From the NCBI GenBank assembly GCA_005768725.1, contig VAFM01000002.1, forward strand, positions 186,001-250,000: 64,000 nt of DNA. The letters are read 5' to 3'. Position numbers and translations under genes: made by a program. Position 1 is the first letter of the stretch. Each line of letters opens with the position of its first letter. Of the stretch, positions 56,982 through 64,000 are shown piece by piece. The DNA comes from Blastochloris viridis (GTDB lineage: Bacteria; Pseudomonadota; Alphaproteobacteria; UBA2136; UBA6156). Below the pieces are notes generated by a model. The model searched no databases. It was not told the origin of the DNA and saw only the letters and a list, made by a program, of their open reading frames with translations.

Positions 56982-57239
56982 TCAATACCCTTACGTTCAG
57001 ATAATACAATTATATGTTGTACATGTTTACCATGTCAGCTCAGAACGTTTTTTCAGAATCCCGAATTTTCCGCGCCTTTAACGCAACCAGACAGACCAAA
57101 TAATGGCCGATAAACAACACCTCCATCTCATCTCAGAAAGCTTATCACCGATATCTTCGTGCACGTGCACCGTGTCAGCAATTACAACTTTAAGTAGCAA
57201 CAAACCACCATAAGGACAGGTAACGAAAGGATTCCGATC

Positions 57240-58568
57240 ATGGCACTCTTCACACTCACACCTTCTGTCCAAGGTGGCAGTACCGCATTGCATTATGAAG
57301 AAATTCAAAGCGACGAAACCCTCACCGCCGTCACCACTCTCCCAACCGACAGCACCGCCAGCTTCCTGCCCGCACAATCCCGTGGCGCACTGGAAGGCTC
57401 CGCCAATCAGGGCTTTACTAATACGGCAGGGCTATCGTCGCTGGATAACCCGTCTGGCTCCGGCAGCGCCGCCTCCGCCGAAGGCCTGACCCCCAACCTC
57501 GCATTAGGCACGCAGGCCGACGCCCAAAGCTTCCGCGCAGCCGATTCCGGCCTTGCCACACCGGATGCCACTGCCAGCTCCGCAGCTGCAGGAAGCTTCG
57601 GCAGCCTTGCGAACAATGCCTACGCCAACTCCGGCGGCGGAAGTAACTTAACGACCAACCAGACCACTATTACGAACCCATCCGATCCGTCCGACCCCAC
57701 AGATCCGACTGATCCGACCGACCCCACGGATCCGGTCAATCCGGGTCATAACGATGGTCCGCCGCTCATTCACGTCGAGGCCACCCTCCCGCTTGACCTC
57801 GGCAACCACGTAGTCACCCCCGTCACCAATCTCGTGACGGATACCCTCACCAACCTTGGTACCAACGGCCTCGGGGCCGTACCGGACGTTCTCATCAACA
57901 CCACCGGCACGGTCGGGCAGGTGCTGGATAATGTCCTCGGTAATACCGGGCTGGATGTCGGCGTCACCGACATCATCAATCTTGGCCTGCTGAATACGTC
58001 CGACGAACCGACCGCCTCGGTGCTGGATGTCGCCCTGCTCCAGAACCTGCCGGCATTGGAAGACACTCTTGCCAATACCACCACAGCCCTCACGAACGGC
58101 GATCTGGGCGGCGTTGTCACCAGCCTGACCGACGCACTCTTTAATGGCGAATCTCCGTTGCTGGAATTGAATCTCGGCCACGACGGTACCGCGTCCGAAG
58201 GCAGCCTGATCGACCTCGCCACTCTCGACGGCCTCACCGACAGTCTGCTTGGCGTCACACTCGGCAGCACCGATGTCAACGAAGCGTCCAGCCTGCTGGC
58301 CGATATGAACCTGCTCCCCAGCAACGACAGCCTGGCCTCACTCCAAGTGCCGCTGCTGAGCGGCAACCCGCTGTTGGAACTCACTGCCGGTGCGGATGAT
58401 ACCCCTGCCGAAGGCGCTCTCGCCGACATCGGCCTGTTGGATGTCGCAAATGGCAGCCTTGCCTCGGTCGAACTCCCACTCCTTGGCGGCCGAGACTATC
58501 TCCGCCACGGTCATCAGCAACACCGTGCCCGTAAACACAACCCGCGTACCTCAAGCTGCCACGGTTAA
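57240..58568 (+). CDS. Repeat-rich surface or secreted protein, 3' end disrupted
   Basis: A protein rich in Ala, Ser, Thr, Leu, Gly and Asp with no signal peptide, the usual state for type I secretion substrates. An N-terminal region (1-140) leads to a DPSDPTDPTDPTDPTDP linker (near residues 145-160). A Leu/Asp/Thr-rich region follows with imperfect repeats of SLASLQVPLLSGNPLLEL / SLASVELPLLGG. After residue 417 (about 58490) the sequence turns to HGHQQHRARKHNPR and stops, which does not continue the repeat. In another frame the DNA is then TolC-like. The true 3' part is probably missing. The ATG has AAAGGA upstream. Adhesin-like is inference. Confidence 0.6.
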   Translation: MALFTLTPSVQGGSTALHYEEIQSDETLTAVTTLPTDSTASFLPAQSRGALEGSANQGFTNTAGLSSLDNPSGSGSAASAEGLTPNLALGTQADAQSFRAADSGLATPDATASSAAAGSFGSLANNAYANSGGGSNLTTNQTTITNPSDPSDPTDPTDPTDPTDPVNPGHNDGPPLIHVEATLPLDLGNHVVTPVTNLVTDTLTNLGTNGLGAVPDVLINTTGTVGQVLDNVLGNTGLDVGVTDIINLGLLNTSDEPTASVLDVALLQNLPALEDTLANTTTALTNGDLGGVVTSLTDALFNGESPLLELNLGHDGTASEGSLIDLATLDGLTDSLLGVTLGSTDVNEASSLLADMNLLPSNDSLASLQVPLLSGNPLLELTAGADDTPAEGALADIGLLDVANGSLASVELPLLGGRDYLRHGHQQHRARKHNPRTSSCHG

Positions 58569-59729
58569 AACCGAAGCCCGCACCATCGACCAATCCATTT
58601 CACTGGCCCTCAAACACCCAACGCTCATGTCCAGCGAAGCGCGTCGCCAGCAGGCGCAAAGCAACCTGAGTGTCGCAAAGGCCAACCGCTGGTTTACCCT
58701 GAGCGGAGACGCCGAAGCCGGTGCCCAGCATTACGATGACGAAGGCGATCGCGGCTCGGCCGGTGTCGGCGCTATCGGCCTGTCACTGAATCAGCCGCTG
58801 ATCGACGGTGGTCGCCGCCGTGGTGCCGTGCTCACCGCCGCCGAAGGTCTTGCCGCCGCTTCCGAGAACCTCGCCTGGCAGCAACGCCAGCGCACCTATA
58901 TCGCCGCCCAGGCGCACATTAACATGTGGCTGGCACAAGAGCTGGTACGCAACAACGCCGACAATGTGGCGCAGCTTGAGAACATCGTCACCGAGGTCCG
59001 CGCCCGTCTCACGCATGCCGAATCCACGGTCACCGAACTCGCCGAAGCCGAATCCCGTCTCGCCACCGCCCGTGCCATTCAGGCCGAGCGCATTACCGCA
59101 CTCGGCGCGGCCCAGGCCAGCTACCTGCGCGATGTCGGCGAAACCGCCAGCACGGTGGCCGCCCCCGGCGAAGGCCCGCAGGAAGAGCTTGGCAGCTACG
59201 GCCTGCACCCGTTGGTGCAGGCTGCCCAGCACGCGGTGAGCAATCGGAAGGTGTCTACCGTCAGCGCAAAGCCGGCAACTGGCCAACACTCGACCTGCGC
59301 GGTCGCGGTTCACACAACGCTTTCGCCGGAACCAACCGCGAGGAAGATGCGTCCAACGCCCAGCTCACCCTCAACCTCGGCTATACCTTCATCGATAACG
59401 GCGCCACACGCGGAGAAATTGCCGCCGCCAAAGCCGCAAAAACCGAAGCTGCCGCCGAACTGGAAAACACCAAACTGGAAGTCGAGTCCGCACGCCTGAA
59501 TGCTGAAGCCAACAGCATGGAAGCCTCGCGCCGGGTGCAGGAAAGCGACCGCGCCCGTGCCCAAACCGCCAAGGTCATCGGCAGCCTGACGGAAGAAGTG
59601 AAGCAGGGCAACCGCACCCTGCGCGATCTCCTCGACGCCCGCCGCGACCAGCTCGCCTCGGCCAACGCCTGGTCACAGGCCTACGCCAACCGGGCACTCA
59701 GTAACTACGACCTCGCCCGCTGGAAATAA
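58485..59729 (+). pseudogene. TolC-family outer-membrane efflux protein, 5' truncated and frameshifted
   Basis: From 58485 one frame reads LAAETISATVISNTVPVN, then RTIDQSISLALKHPTLMSSE, SLNQPLIDGGRRRGAVLTAA and long helical repeats, the pattern of a TolC-type channel starting right at its signal-peptide cleavage site. No start codon, ribosome site or signal peptide precedes it; the DNA there is the repeat gene in another frame. Near 59237 the frame slips by one base, and the family continues as EGVYRQRKAGNWPTLDLRG, LNLGYTFIDNGATRGEIAAA and TLRDLLDARRDQLASANAWS to the stop at 59729. Both lesions could be genuine decay or sequence errors. The two shifts cancel, so two indel errors in one long frame cannot be excluded. 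Confidence 0.8.
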
Positions 59730-59730
59730 A

Positions 59731-59762
59731 AAGAAGAGGCCAAGAGCCTCTTCTTTTTTTCA
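59731..59762 (+). terminator. Rho-independent terminator
   Basis: AAGAAGAGGC-CAAGA-GCCTCTTCTT followed by TTTTT, directly after the TolC-like stop. Confidence 0.88.
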
Positions 59763-59876
59763 TCCTTAAACCTCATGCCGCAGGCATACCTCTTTGTGCA
59801 AGACATGCGCGCAGCGCATAATTCTCAAAGCGCCAACCGCGCATAAAAAGACCATGCGCGGAAGCCCGCGCCTTTC

Positions 59877-61364
59877 CTACCTGACTCGTCTCTCCGATGT
59901 CCCCGGAATTCCCAATATCCCCCGATACTTCGCCACAGTCCGCCGCGCCACTTCAACCCCTTCACTTTTCAACAGCGCCACAATCTGCTCATCACTCAAC
60001 GGCTTGGCGGGATTTTCACTCTTCACCATTTTGGCAATCAGCGCCTGCACGCTGGTGGCGGCCACGGCCACGGTACCACCCGTGCTCCCAACCCCGCTGG
60101 CAAAAAAGTATTTAAAGCCCAGCACACCCCACGGTGTCTGCATGAACTTTCCGTTCACCACACGGCTCACGGTGCTCTCGTGCACACCAATGCCTTCCGC
60201 CACGGTGCGCAAGGTTAACGGCACCATAAATTCCACACCGGCATCAAAGAATTGCTGCTGCGCCGCCACTACCGCACGCGCTACGGCCAGCGTCGTTTTT
60301 GCCCGCTGCTCCAGCGCATTCACTAGCCACTTGGCCCGCCCGAAACGCTCAGTCATAAACTTCTTGGCCTCGTCCGCACTACGGCTTTTGGCACCTCCAT
60401 CCTTGGCGGGCGGGTACGCTAGCAGTTTGGGGAACGCCGCCCCATTCAATTCCACCACCCAGCCATCCGGGGTATTCACCACCACAACGTCCGGCGTCAC
60501 GCTGTCGATCTTGGCACTGCCAAAACCCGCCGCAGGCTTGGGGTTGCATAGCTGAATATCCGCCACCGCCAGCCGTACCTCTTCCTCGTCGCAATCGGCG
60601 TTCTGGCTTTTATCCTTTTTGCGCAGGCTGTTCACCTCGGCAGCAATCTTGCCCCATGCCTTCAAACCCACCCAATCAAGATGACTCAGGCACGCGTCCA
60701 TCACGTCATCAAGTTTACCCATGGCATGCAGTTGCAAGCGTAAACATTCCTGCAGATCCCGCGCCCCCACCCCGGCCGGGTCAAGGGTCTGAATGATCGC
60801 ACGGGCATCATCCACCAGCTCTTCACTCACCTTCAAACGCGCCGCCACTTCAGCCATATCTACCCGCAGGTAACCAGCCTCATCCACGGCATCGATCAAA
60901 AACCGCCCGATGAACCGCAGCTTCGGCTCATCCACCACTTCTTCGTACTGCTTCAATAAATAATCCTGAAGGCTTTCTTCCTTGGTCGCACGCGCTTCCC
61001 AGCCAAAGCCTTCCTCGTCATCGCCACCACCAACGCCACCAAGGCCGCCGTACATATCACCGGCAGGACCACCGGCCCCTTCGTCACGTATCGCCCATTG
61101 GTCCCACGCCATATCCCATTCCACAAGCTGGCCGTCGCCGGTCTTGCCGTTCACGTCTTCCTGGGCACGCTCTGCCTGAAAATCGCGGTCGCTGCCATCT
61201 TCTTCCGACTCATAATCGAGGCACGGATTCTCACTGACCTCGCGCGCGACCATGTCGAGGATCTCGGGGCCGGAAAGCTGGAGCATCTCAATCGCCTGCC
61301 GTAATTCGGCAGTCATGCTCACATCCTGTTTCTGCTTGAGCTGAAGCCCCACGCTAGTTTTCAT
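59877..61364 (-). CDS. rpoN: RNA polymerase sigma-54 factor
   Basis: Alternative sigma factor for -24/-12 promoters that need an enhancer-binding ATPase; 495 residues. Region I is Gln/Leu-rich (LQLKQKQDVSMTAELRQAIE, MLQLSGPEILDMV). An acidic, Gly-rich region II follows. The core-binding region includes DEAGYLRVDMAEVAARLKVS and TLDPAGVGARDLQECLRLQL. The HTH has VAEGIGVHESTVSRVVNGKF, and the RpoN box is ARRTVAKYR near the end. The usual downstream hpf is not here. No sigma-54 activator is in the window. Confidence 0.95.
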   Translation of the reverse strand: MKTSVGLQLKQKQDVSMTAELRQAIEMLQLSGPEILDMVAREVSENPCLDYESEEDGSDRDFQAERAQEDVNGKTGDGQLVEWDMAWDQWAIRDEGAGGPAGDMYGGLGGVGGGDDEEGFGWEARATKEESLQDYLLKQYEEVVDEPKLRFIGRFLIDAVDEAGYLRVDMAEVAARLKVSEELVDDARAIIQTLDPAGVGARDLQECLRLQLHAMGKLDDVMDACLSHLDWVGLKAWGKIAAEVNSLRKKDKSQNADCDEEEVRLAVADIQLCNPKPAAGFGSAKIDSVTPDVVVVNTPDGWVVELNGAAFPKLLAYPPAKDGGAKSRSADEAKKFMTERFGRAKWLVNALEQRAKTTLAVARAVVAAQQQFFDAGVEFMVPLTLRTVAEGIGVHESTVSRVVNGKFMQTPWGVLGFKYFFASGVGSTGGTVAVAATSVQALIAKMVKSENPAKPLSDEQIVALLKSEGVEVARRTVAKYRGILGIPGTSERRVR

Positions 61365-61421
61365 GCCAAAACCCTACCACGCAGCCCCCTGCGCCACCAC
61401 TCAAAACGCTCCACACCCCGC

Positions 61422-61447
61422 ACAAAAAAAGGCGCAAAGCGCCTTTA
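61422..61447 (-). terminator. Rho-independent terminator after sdhB
   Basis: Read leftward, AAAGGCGC-TTT-GCGCCTTT is followed by a run of T. It ends the sdhAB transcript. Confidence 0.88.
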
Positions 61448-61482
61448 ACATGTGGGATCCATCGCAGGCTAATCTGAGAAAA

Positions 61483-62517
61483 TTAACCGGCGCCGGGACC
61501 AGAATCTTCCGACCGCGTCTTCACATCAATCGGATTCTCACGCAGTTCCTTATAAATGGCCTTGATCTGATCCATCTTTTCCGGACGATGACCAAACGGC
61601 AGCGGGTTCGGAATTTTACCCTTCTTGGCAAGGTTCAGGGCGTTACCAACCTGACCAAGCATCCCGACCGGACCCAGCGCGGCGAGCAGCATGAATGGCT
61701 CGTTCACAATACCCCAGGTCTCAATCTCACCCTTCACCGACATGCTCTTGCGGGCCCCGATGGTATGGGTCATACCGGCTTCCATCGCCAGTGTGCGCAG
61801 CTTCACAATCGCTTCCATGGGCGCCACACCCTTCGGGCAGGCATCAATGCACATACCACAGCGGGTGCAATCCCAAATGCCGTCTTTTTCAGAAAGTTCT
61901 TTCAGACGCTCGGTCTTATGGCCTTCACGCGGGTCGGCCACAAAACGGTAAGCCTTGGCAAGCGCCGCCGGACCAAAAAAGTTCGGGTTTTCCACCATCG
62001 CCGTGCAGTCGCTGTAGCAGTTCCCGCACATGATGCAGTTACTCACCATGTTCACCTGACTAAACGAATCCTTCGAAACCTGACGCTCCTGCTCCGGCCC
62101 TTCCTGCACGAACGGGTCGATGGTCTTTACCTTTTCATAGAACGGTGTGATGTCGACCACGAGATCCTTGAGCACCGGCTGGTTACGCTGCGGGCCAACT
62201 TCAATAACACCTTCCACCTTGGCGGCAGCGATGTTCTTGAAGGCGTTACCATCCAGCAGATCGGTCACCTTGGTCTTGCAGGCCAAACGGGTGCGGCCGT
62301 TGATGTACATCCCGCAGCTTCCGCAAATGCTGGCGCGGCAGCTGCGGCGGAAGGTCAGCGTCCCGTCGATCTCGCCCTTGATCCATTCCAGCGCCGAAAG
62401 CACCGTGGTGCGGGCATCGAACGGCACTTCAAAGTCCTGCGTCTTCTGCACCAGTTTGTCATTGATGATCGTCCCGCGCAGAATGCGGAAGGTGACTTTA
62501 AGCTGTTGGTCCATCAT
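61483..62517 (-). CDS. sdhB: Succinate dehydrogenase / fumarate reductase Fe-S subunit, type E-like
   Basis: A 344-residue Fe-S subunit, about 90 longer than usual SdhB. The [2Fe-2S] site is C60-x4-C65-x2-C68-x11-C80 (SCRASICGSCGMYINGRTR). The second site is CIMCGNCYSDC (161-171). The third is CTRCGMCIDACPKG (217-230): Cys220 replaces the residue equivalent to Ile209 of E. coli SdhB, giving C-x2-C-x2-C-x3-C, a pattern that favours [4Fe-4S] over the normal [3Fe-4S]. This and the long C-terminal extension (230-344) mark type E enzymes. It starts 11 bp after sdhA. No sdhCD genes follow. Confidence 0.9.
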   Translation of the reverse strand: MMDQQLKVTFRILRGTIINDKLVQKTQDFEVPFDARTTVLSALEWIKGEIDGTLTFRRSCRASICGSCGMYINGRTRLACKTKVTDLLDGNAFKNIAAAKVEGVIEVGPQRNQPVLKDLVVDITPFYEKVKTIDPFVQEGPEQERQVSKDSFSQVNMVSNCIMCGNCYSDCTAMVENPNFFGPAALAKAYRFVADPREGHKTERLKELSEKDGIWDCTRCGMCIDACPKGVAPMEAIVKLRTLAMEAGMTHTIGARKSMSVKGEIETWGIVNEPFMLLAALGPVGMLGQVGNALNLAKKGKIPNPLPFGHRPEKMDQIKAIYKELRENPIDVKTRSEDSGPGAG

Positions 62518-62528
62518 TTCGCCCTTCC

Positions 62529-64000
62529 TTAGTAGGTGCGCTCTTTCGGCGCATATTCGGGATTATTCACGGTACGCACGGCATCACGGCCAAGGGTCAC
62601 GTTGCCATTCTTGTCCACGGTGCTGGTGATGTGCACAATCCAGTTCTCGTCGTCACGTTTCGGGTAGTCGGTACGGGCTTGGGCACCGCGGCTTTCGGTG
62701 CGTTCAATCGCTGCCAGCACGGTCGCTTCACCCAGCAGAACCAGATTGCTCAGCTCCAGTGCGGTGATCACATCGGTATTGAACGCATCGCCCTTGTCGT
62801 CCACGTAAAGTTTCTGCATGTCGGCCTTGGCCTTCTGTACCGCGGCCATAGCCTTGGCCAGGCCTTCGGCACTGCGGAAGACACCGCAGTATTCCTGCAT
62901 GCCTTCAGTCAGTTCATGACGAATATCCGACTGACGCACACCTCCCTCGGCCGGACGAGCCTTGAGTTGGGCAATCTGAGCAGATACGTCCTGCAAGTCG
63001 GCACTATCGCAGTTCGGCCATTCACGGCCTTCGCCTTCAGTCACGAATTTCACAATTTCCTTACCAGTGATCTTCCCGAACACGATGGTTTCAAGCAGCG
63101 AGTTGGCACCGAGACGGTTGGCACCGTGCACACTCACACAGGCAGCCTCACCGGCCGCAAACAGGCCCGGCAGCTGCTCGCTGTGGCCCAGCTTGTCGGT
63201 ACGGATGCCACCCATGGTGTAGTGGCAGGTCGGGCGGACCGGGATCGGCGCATCGATCGGGTCAACACCTTCAAAGTCGATGCTCAGCTGGCGGATCTGC
63301 GGCAGACGCTCTAGGATCAGATCACGGCCAAGGTGACGCACGTCAAGGAAGACACCGCCGTTATGACCGTTGCCGTTCATAATTTCGGTGGTCATGCTGC
63401 GGCTCACCACGTCGCGGCTGGCAAGCTCCAGCTTGTTCGGGGCGTACTTGTGCATAAAGCGCTGGCCGTCGGCACCAATCAGGTAGGCACCTTCCCCACG
63501 CACACCTTCACTGATCAAAATGCCCGAGTTCCGCAGACCGGTCGGGTGGAATTGTACAAACTCAAGGTCAGCCGCGGCAGCCCCGGCACGCATGGCGTGG
63601 GCCAGACCATCACCGGTGTTGGTCATGGCATTGGTGTTGCTGGCAAACAGGCGGCCATAGCCACCGGTCGCGACACACACAGCCTTGGCCTTGATCTGGT
63701 GCAGCTTACCGGTCTTGATATCCATCACGATAGCACCAGACGCACGGCCATTATCCGTCGTGATCTTCAGCAGATAGTATTCGTCATACACTTTGGTCCC
63801 CAACTTGATGGCCTGCTCCCACAGAGTGTGGAGCATAGCGTGACCGGTACGGTCGGCAGCGTAAGCGGTACGCGGGAAGTTCTGCCCCCCGAACGCGCGC
63901 TGGGCAATACTGCCATCTTCCTCGCGGGAGAACGGGCAACCCATCGCATCCATGTCCAGTACGGCCTGCGGCGCTTCACTGCACATCAGATCAATACTGT
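62529..64000 (-). CDS. sdhA: Succinate dehydrogenase / fumarate reductase flavoprotein subunit (5' partial)
   Basis: The FAD subunit that oxidises succinate. The frame is open to the window edge, so the N-terminus with the Rossmann motif and covalent-FAD His is missing. Visible motifs are QRAFGGQNFPRTAYAADRTG, LEFVQFHPTGL (substrate His), ILISEGVRGEGAYLI, YTMGGIRTD, GLFAAGEAACVSVHGANRLG and the C-terminal ESRGAQARTDYPKRDDENW. The order sdhA-sdhB with nothing of sdhCD after it means any membrane subunits lie beyond the window or elsewhere. Confidence 0.95.
   Translation of the reverse strand, partial: SIDLMCSEAPQAVLDMDAMGCPFSREEDGSIAQRAFGGQNFPRTAYAADRTGHAMLHTLWEQAIKLGTKVYDEYYLLKITTDNGRASGAIVMDIKTGKLHQIKAKAVCVATGGYGRLFASNTNAMTNTGDGLAHAMRAGAAAADLEFVQFHPTGLRNSGILISEGVRGEGAYLIGADGQRFMHKYAPNKLELASRDVVSRSMTTEIMNGNGHNGGVFLDVRHLGRDLILERLPQIRQLSIDFEGVDPIDAPIPVRPTCHYTMGGIRTDKLGHSEQLPGLFAAGEAACVSVHGANRLGANSLLETIVFGKITGKEIVKFVTEGEGREWPNCDSADLQDVSAQIAQLKARPAEGGVRQSDIRHELTEGMQEYCGVFRSAEGLAKAMAAVQKAKADMQKLYVDDKGDAFNTDVITALELSNLVLLGEATVLAAIERTESRGAQARTDYPKRDDENWIVHITSTVDKNGNVTLGRDAVRTVNNPEYAPKERTY

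Noticed and set aside
57675..57750. Short tandem repeats (Asp-Pro-Thr coding) taken as a CRISPR or VNTR
   Set aside because: They are in-frame codon repeats of a protein linker with varied synonymous bases, not spacers between constant repeats.
59800..59876. A leftward terminator after rpoN
   Set aside because: GCGCGG/CCGCGC can pair, but the T run begins several bases after the stem, so the case is weak.
1..64000. tRNA, rRNA, tmRNA, insertion sequences, integrases, prophage genes
   Set aside because: No T-loop-like sequences with acceptor stems, transposase motifs, terminal inverted repeats or phage structural proteins were found in any gap.

Overview
The window reads as chromosomal DNA of an alphaproteobacterium-like, Gram-negative respiring bacterium. 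The best taxonomic marker is ribosomal protein S4, whose sequence and C-terminal VQMNPNLVVEFY segment are of the alphaproteobacterial type. The cbb3 oxidase gene set, OmpW, lipoproteins and sigma-54 agree with this. Two respiratory parts are not the usual alphaproteobacterial versions: cytochrome c maturation uses a fused System II protein (CcsBA), and the succinate dehydrogenase Fe-S subunit has the extra cysteine of type E enzymes. A deep or unusual branch is therefore likely.

Layout. 0.2-9.4 kb: an HNH protein, a lone peptide-transporter permease, a half-size ABC exporter, then the leftward tsf-csaA-nucleotidyltransferase-pyrH group, prs and anmK. 9.4-13.7 kb: hpf, an island of four small rightward genes of unknown function, and uvrC. 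13.8-14.0 kb: a non-coding stretch with DnaA boxes, AT-rich DNA and short iterons, a candidate replication origin. 14.1-18.8 kb: an SxtJ/carbamoyltransferase pair, a small lipoprotein and uvrB. 18.9-28.6 kb: more small genes with their own promoters and terminators, rpsD, an orphan secretin pair, glmU and glmS (UDP-GlcNAc synthesis), and a small leftward operon. 28.7-32.5 kb: a UmuD/LexA-type peptidase with repeated operator-like sites, a BON-OmpA protein and a Na+/H+ antiporter.

32.6-44.0 kb: one long leftward respiratory operon, ccoNOQP-ccoGHIS-ccsBA-tlpA-cytochrome c, coding for a high-affinity cbb3 oxidase, its assembly factors, heme attachment and a soluble cytochrome c. 44.3-48.1 kb: a membrane-fusion protein, FtsX-type permease and ATPase exporter, plus an NDUFA9-like protein. 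48.4-50.8 kb: divergent oxyR and katA for peroxide defence. 51.0-56.9 kb: ompW, hemN, a Crp/Fnr regulator and cydP-cydA-cydB-cydX (cytochrome bd). Sites of the form TTGAC-N4-GTCAA lie before ccoN, ompW and the fnr/cyd divergence, which suggests one low-oxygen regulon covering both high-affinity oxidases, heme synthesis and OmpW.

57.2-59.7 kb: a repeat-rich surface-protein gene is joined out of frame to a TolC-like gene that has lost its start and carries a further frameshift. 59.9-64.0 kb: rpoN, sdhB and a 5'-truncated sdhA that runs off the window. No tRNA, rRNA, CRISPR array, insertion sequence or prophage was recognised.
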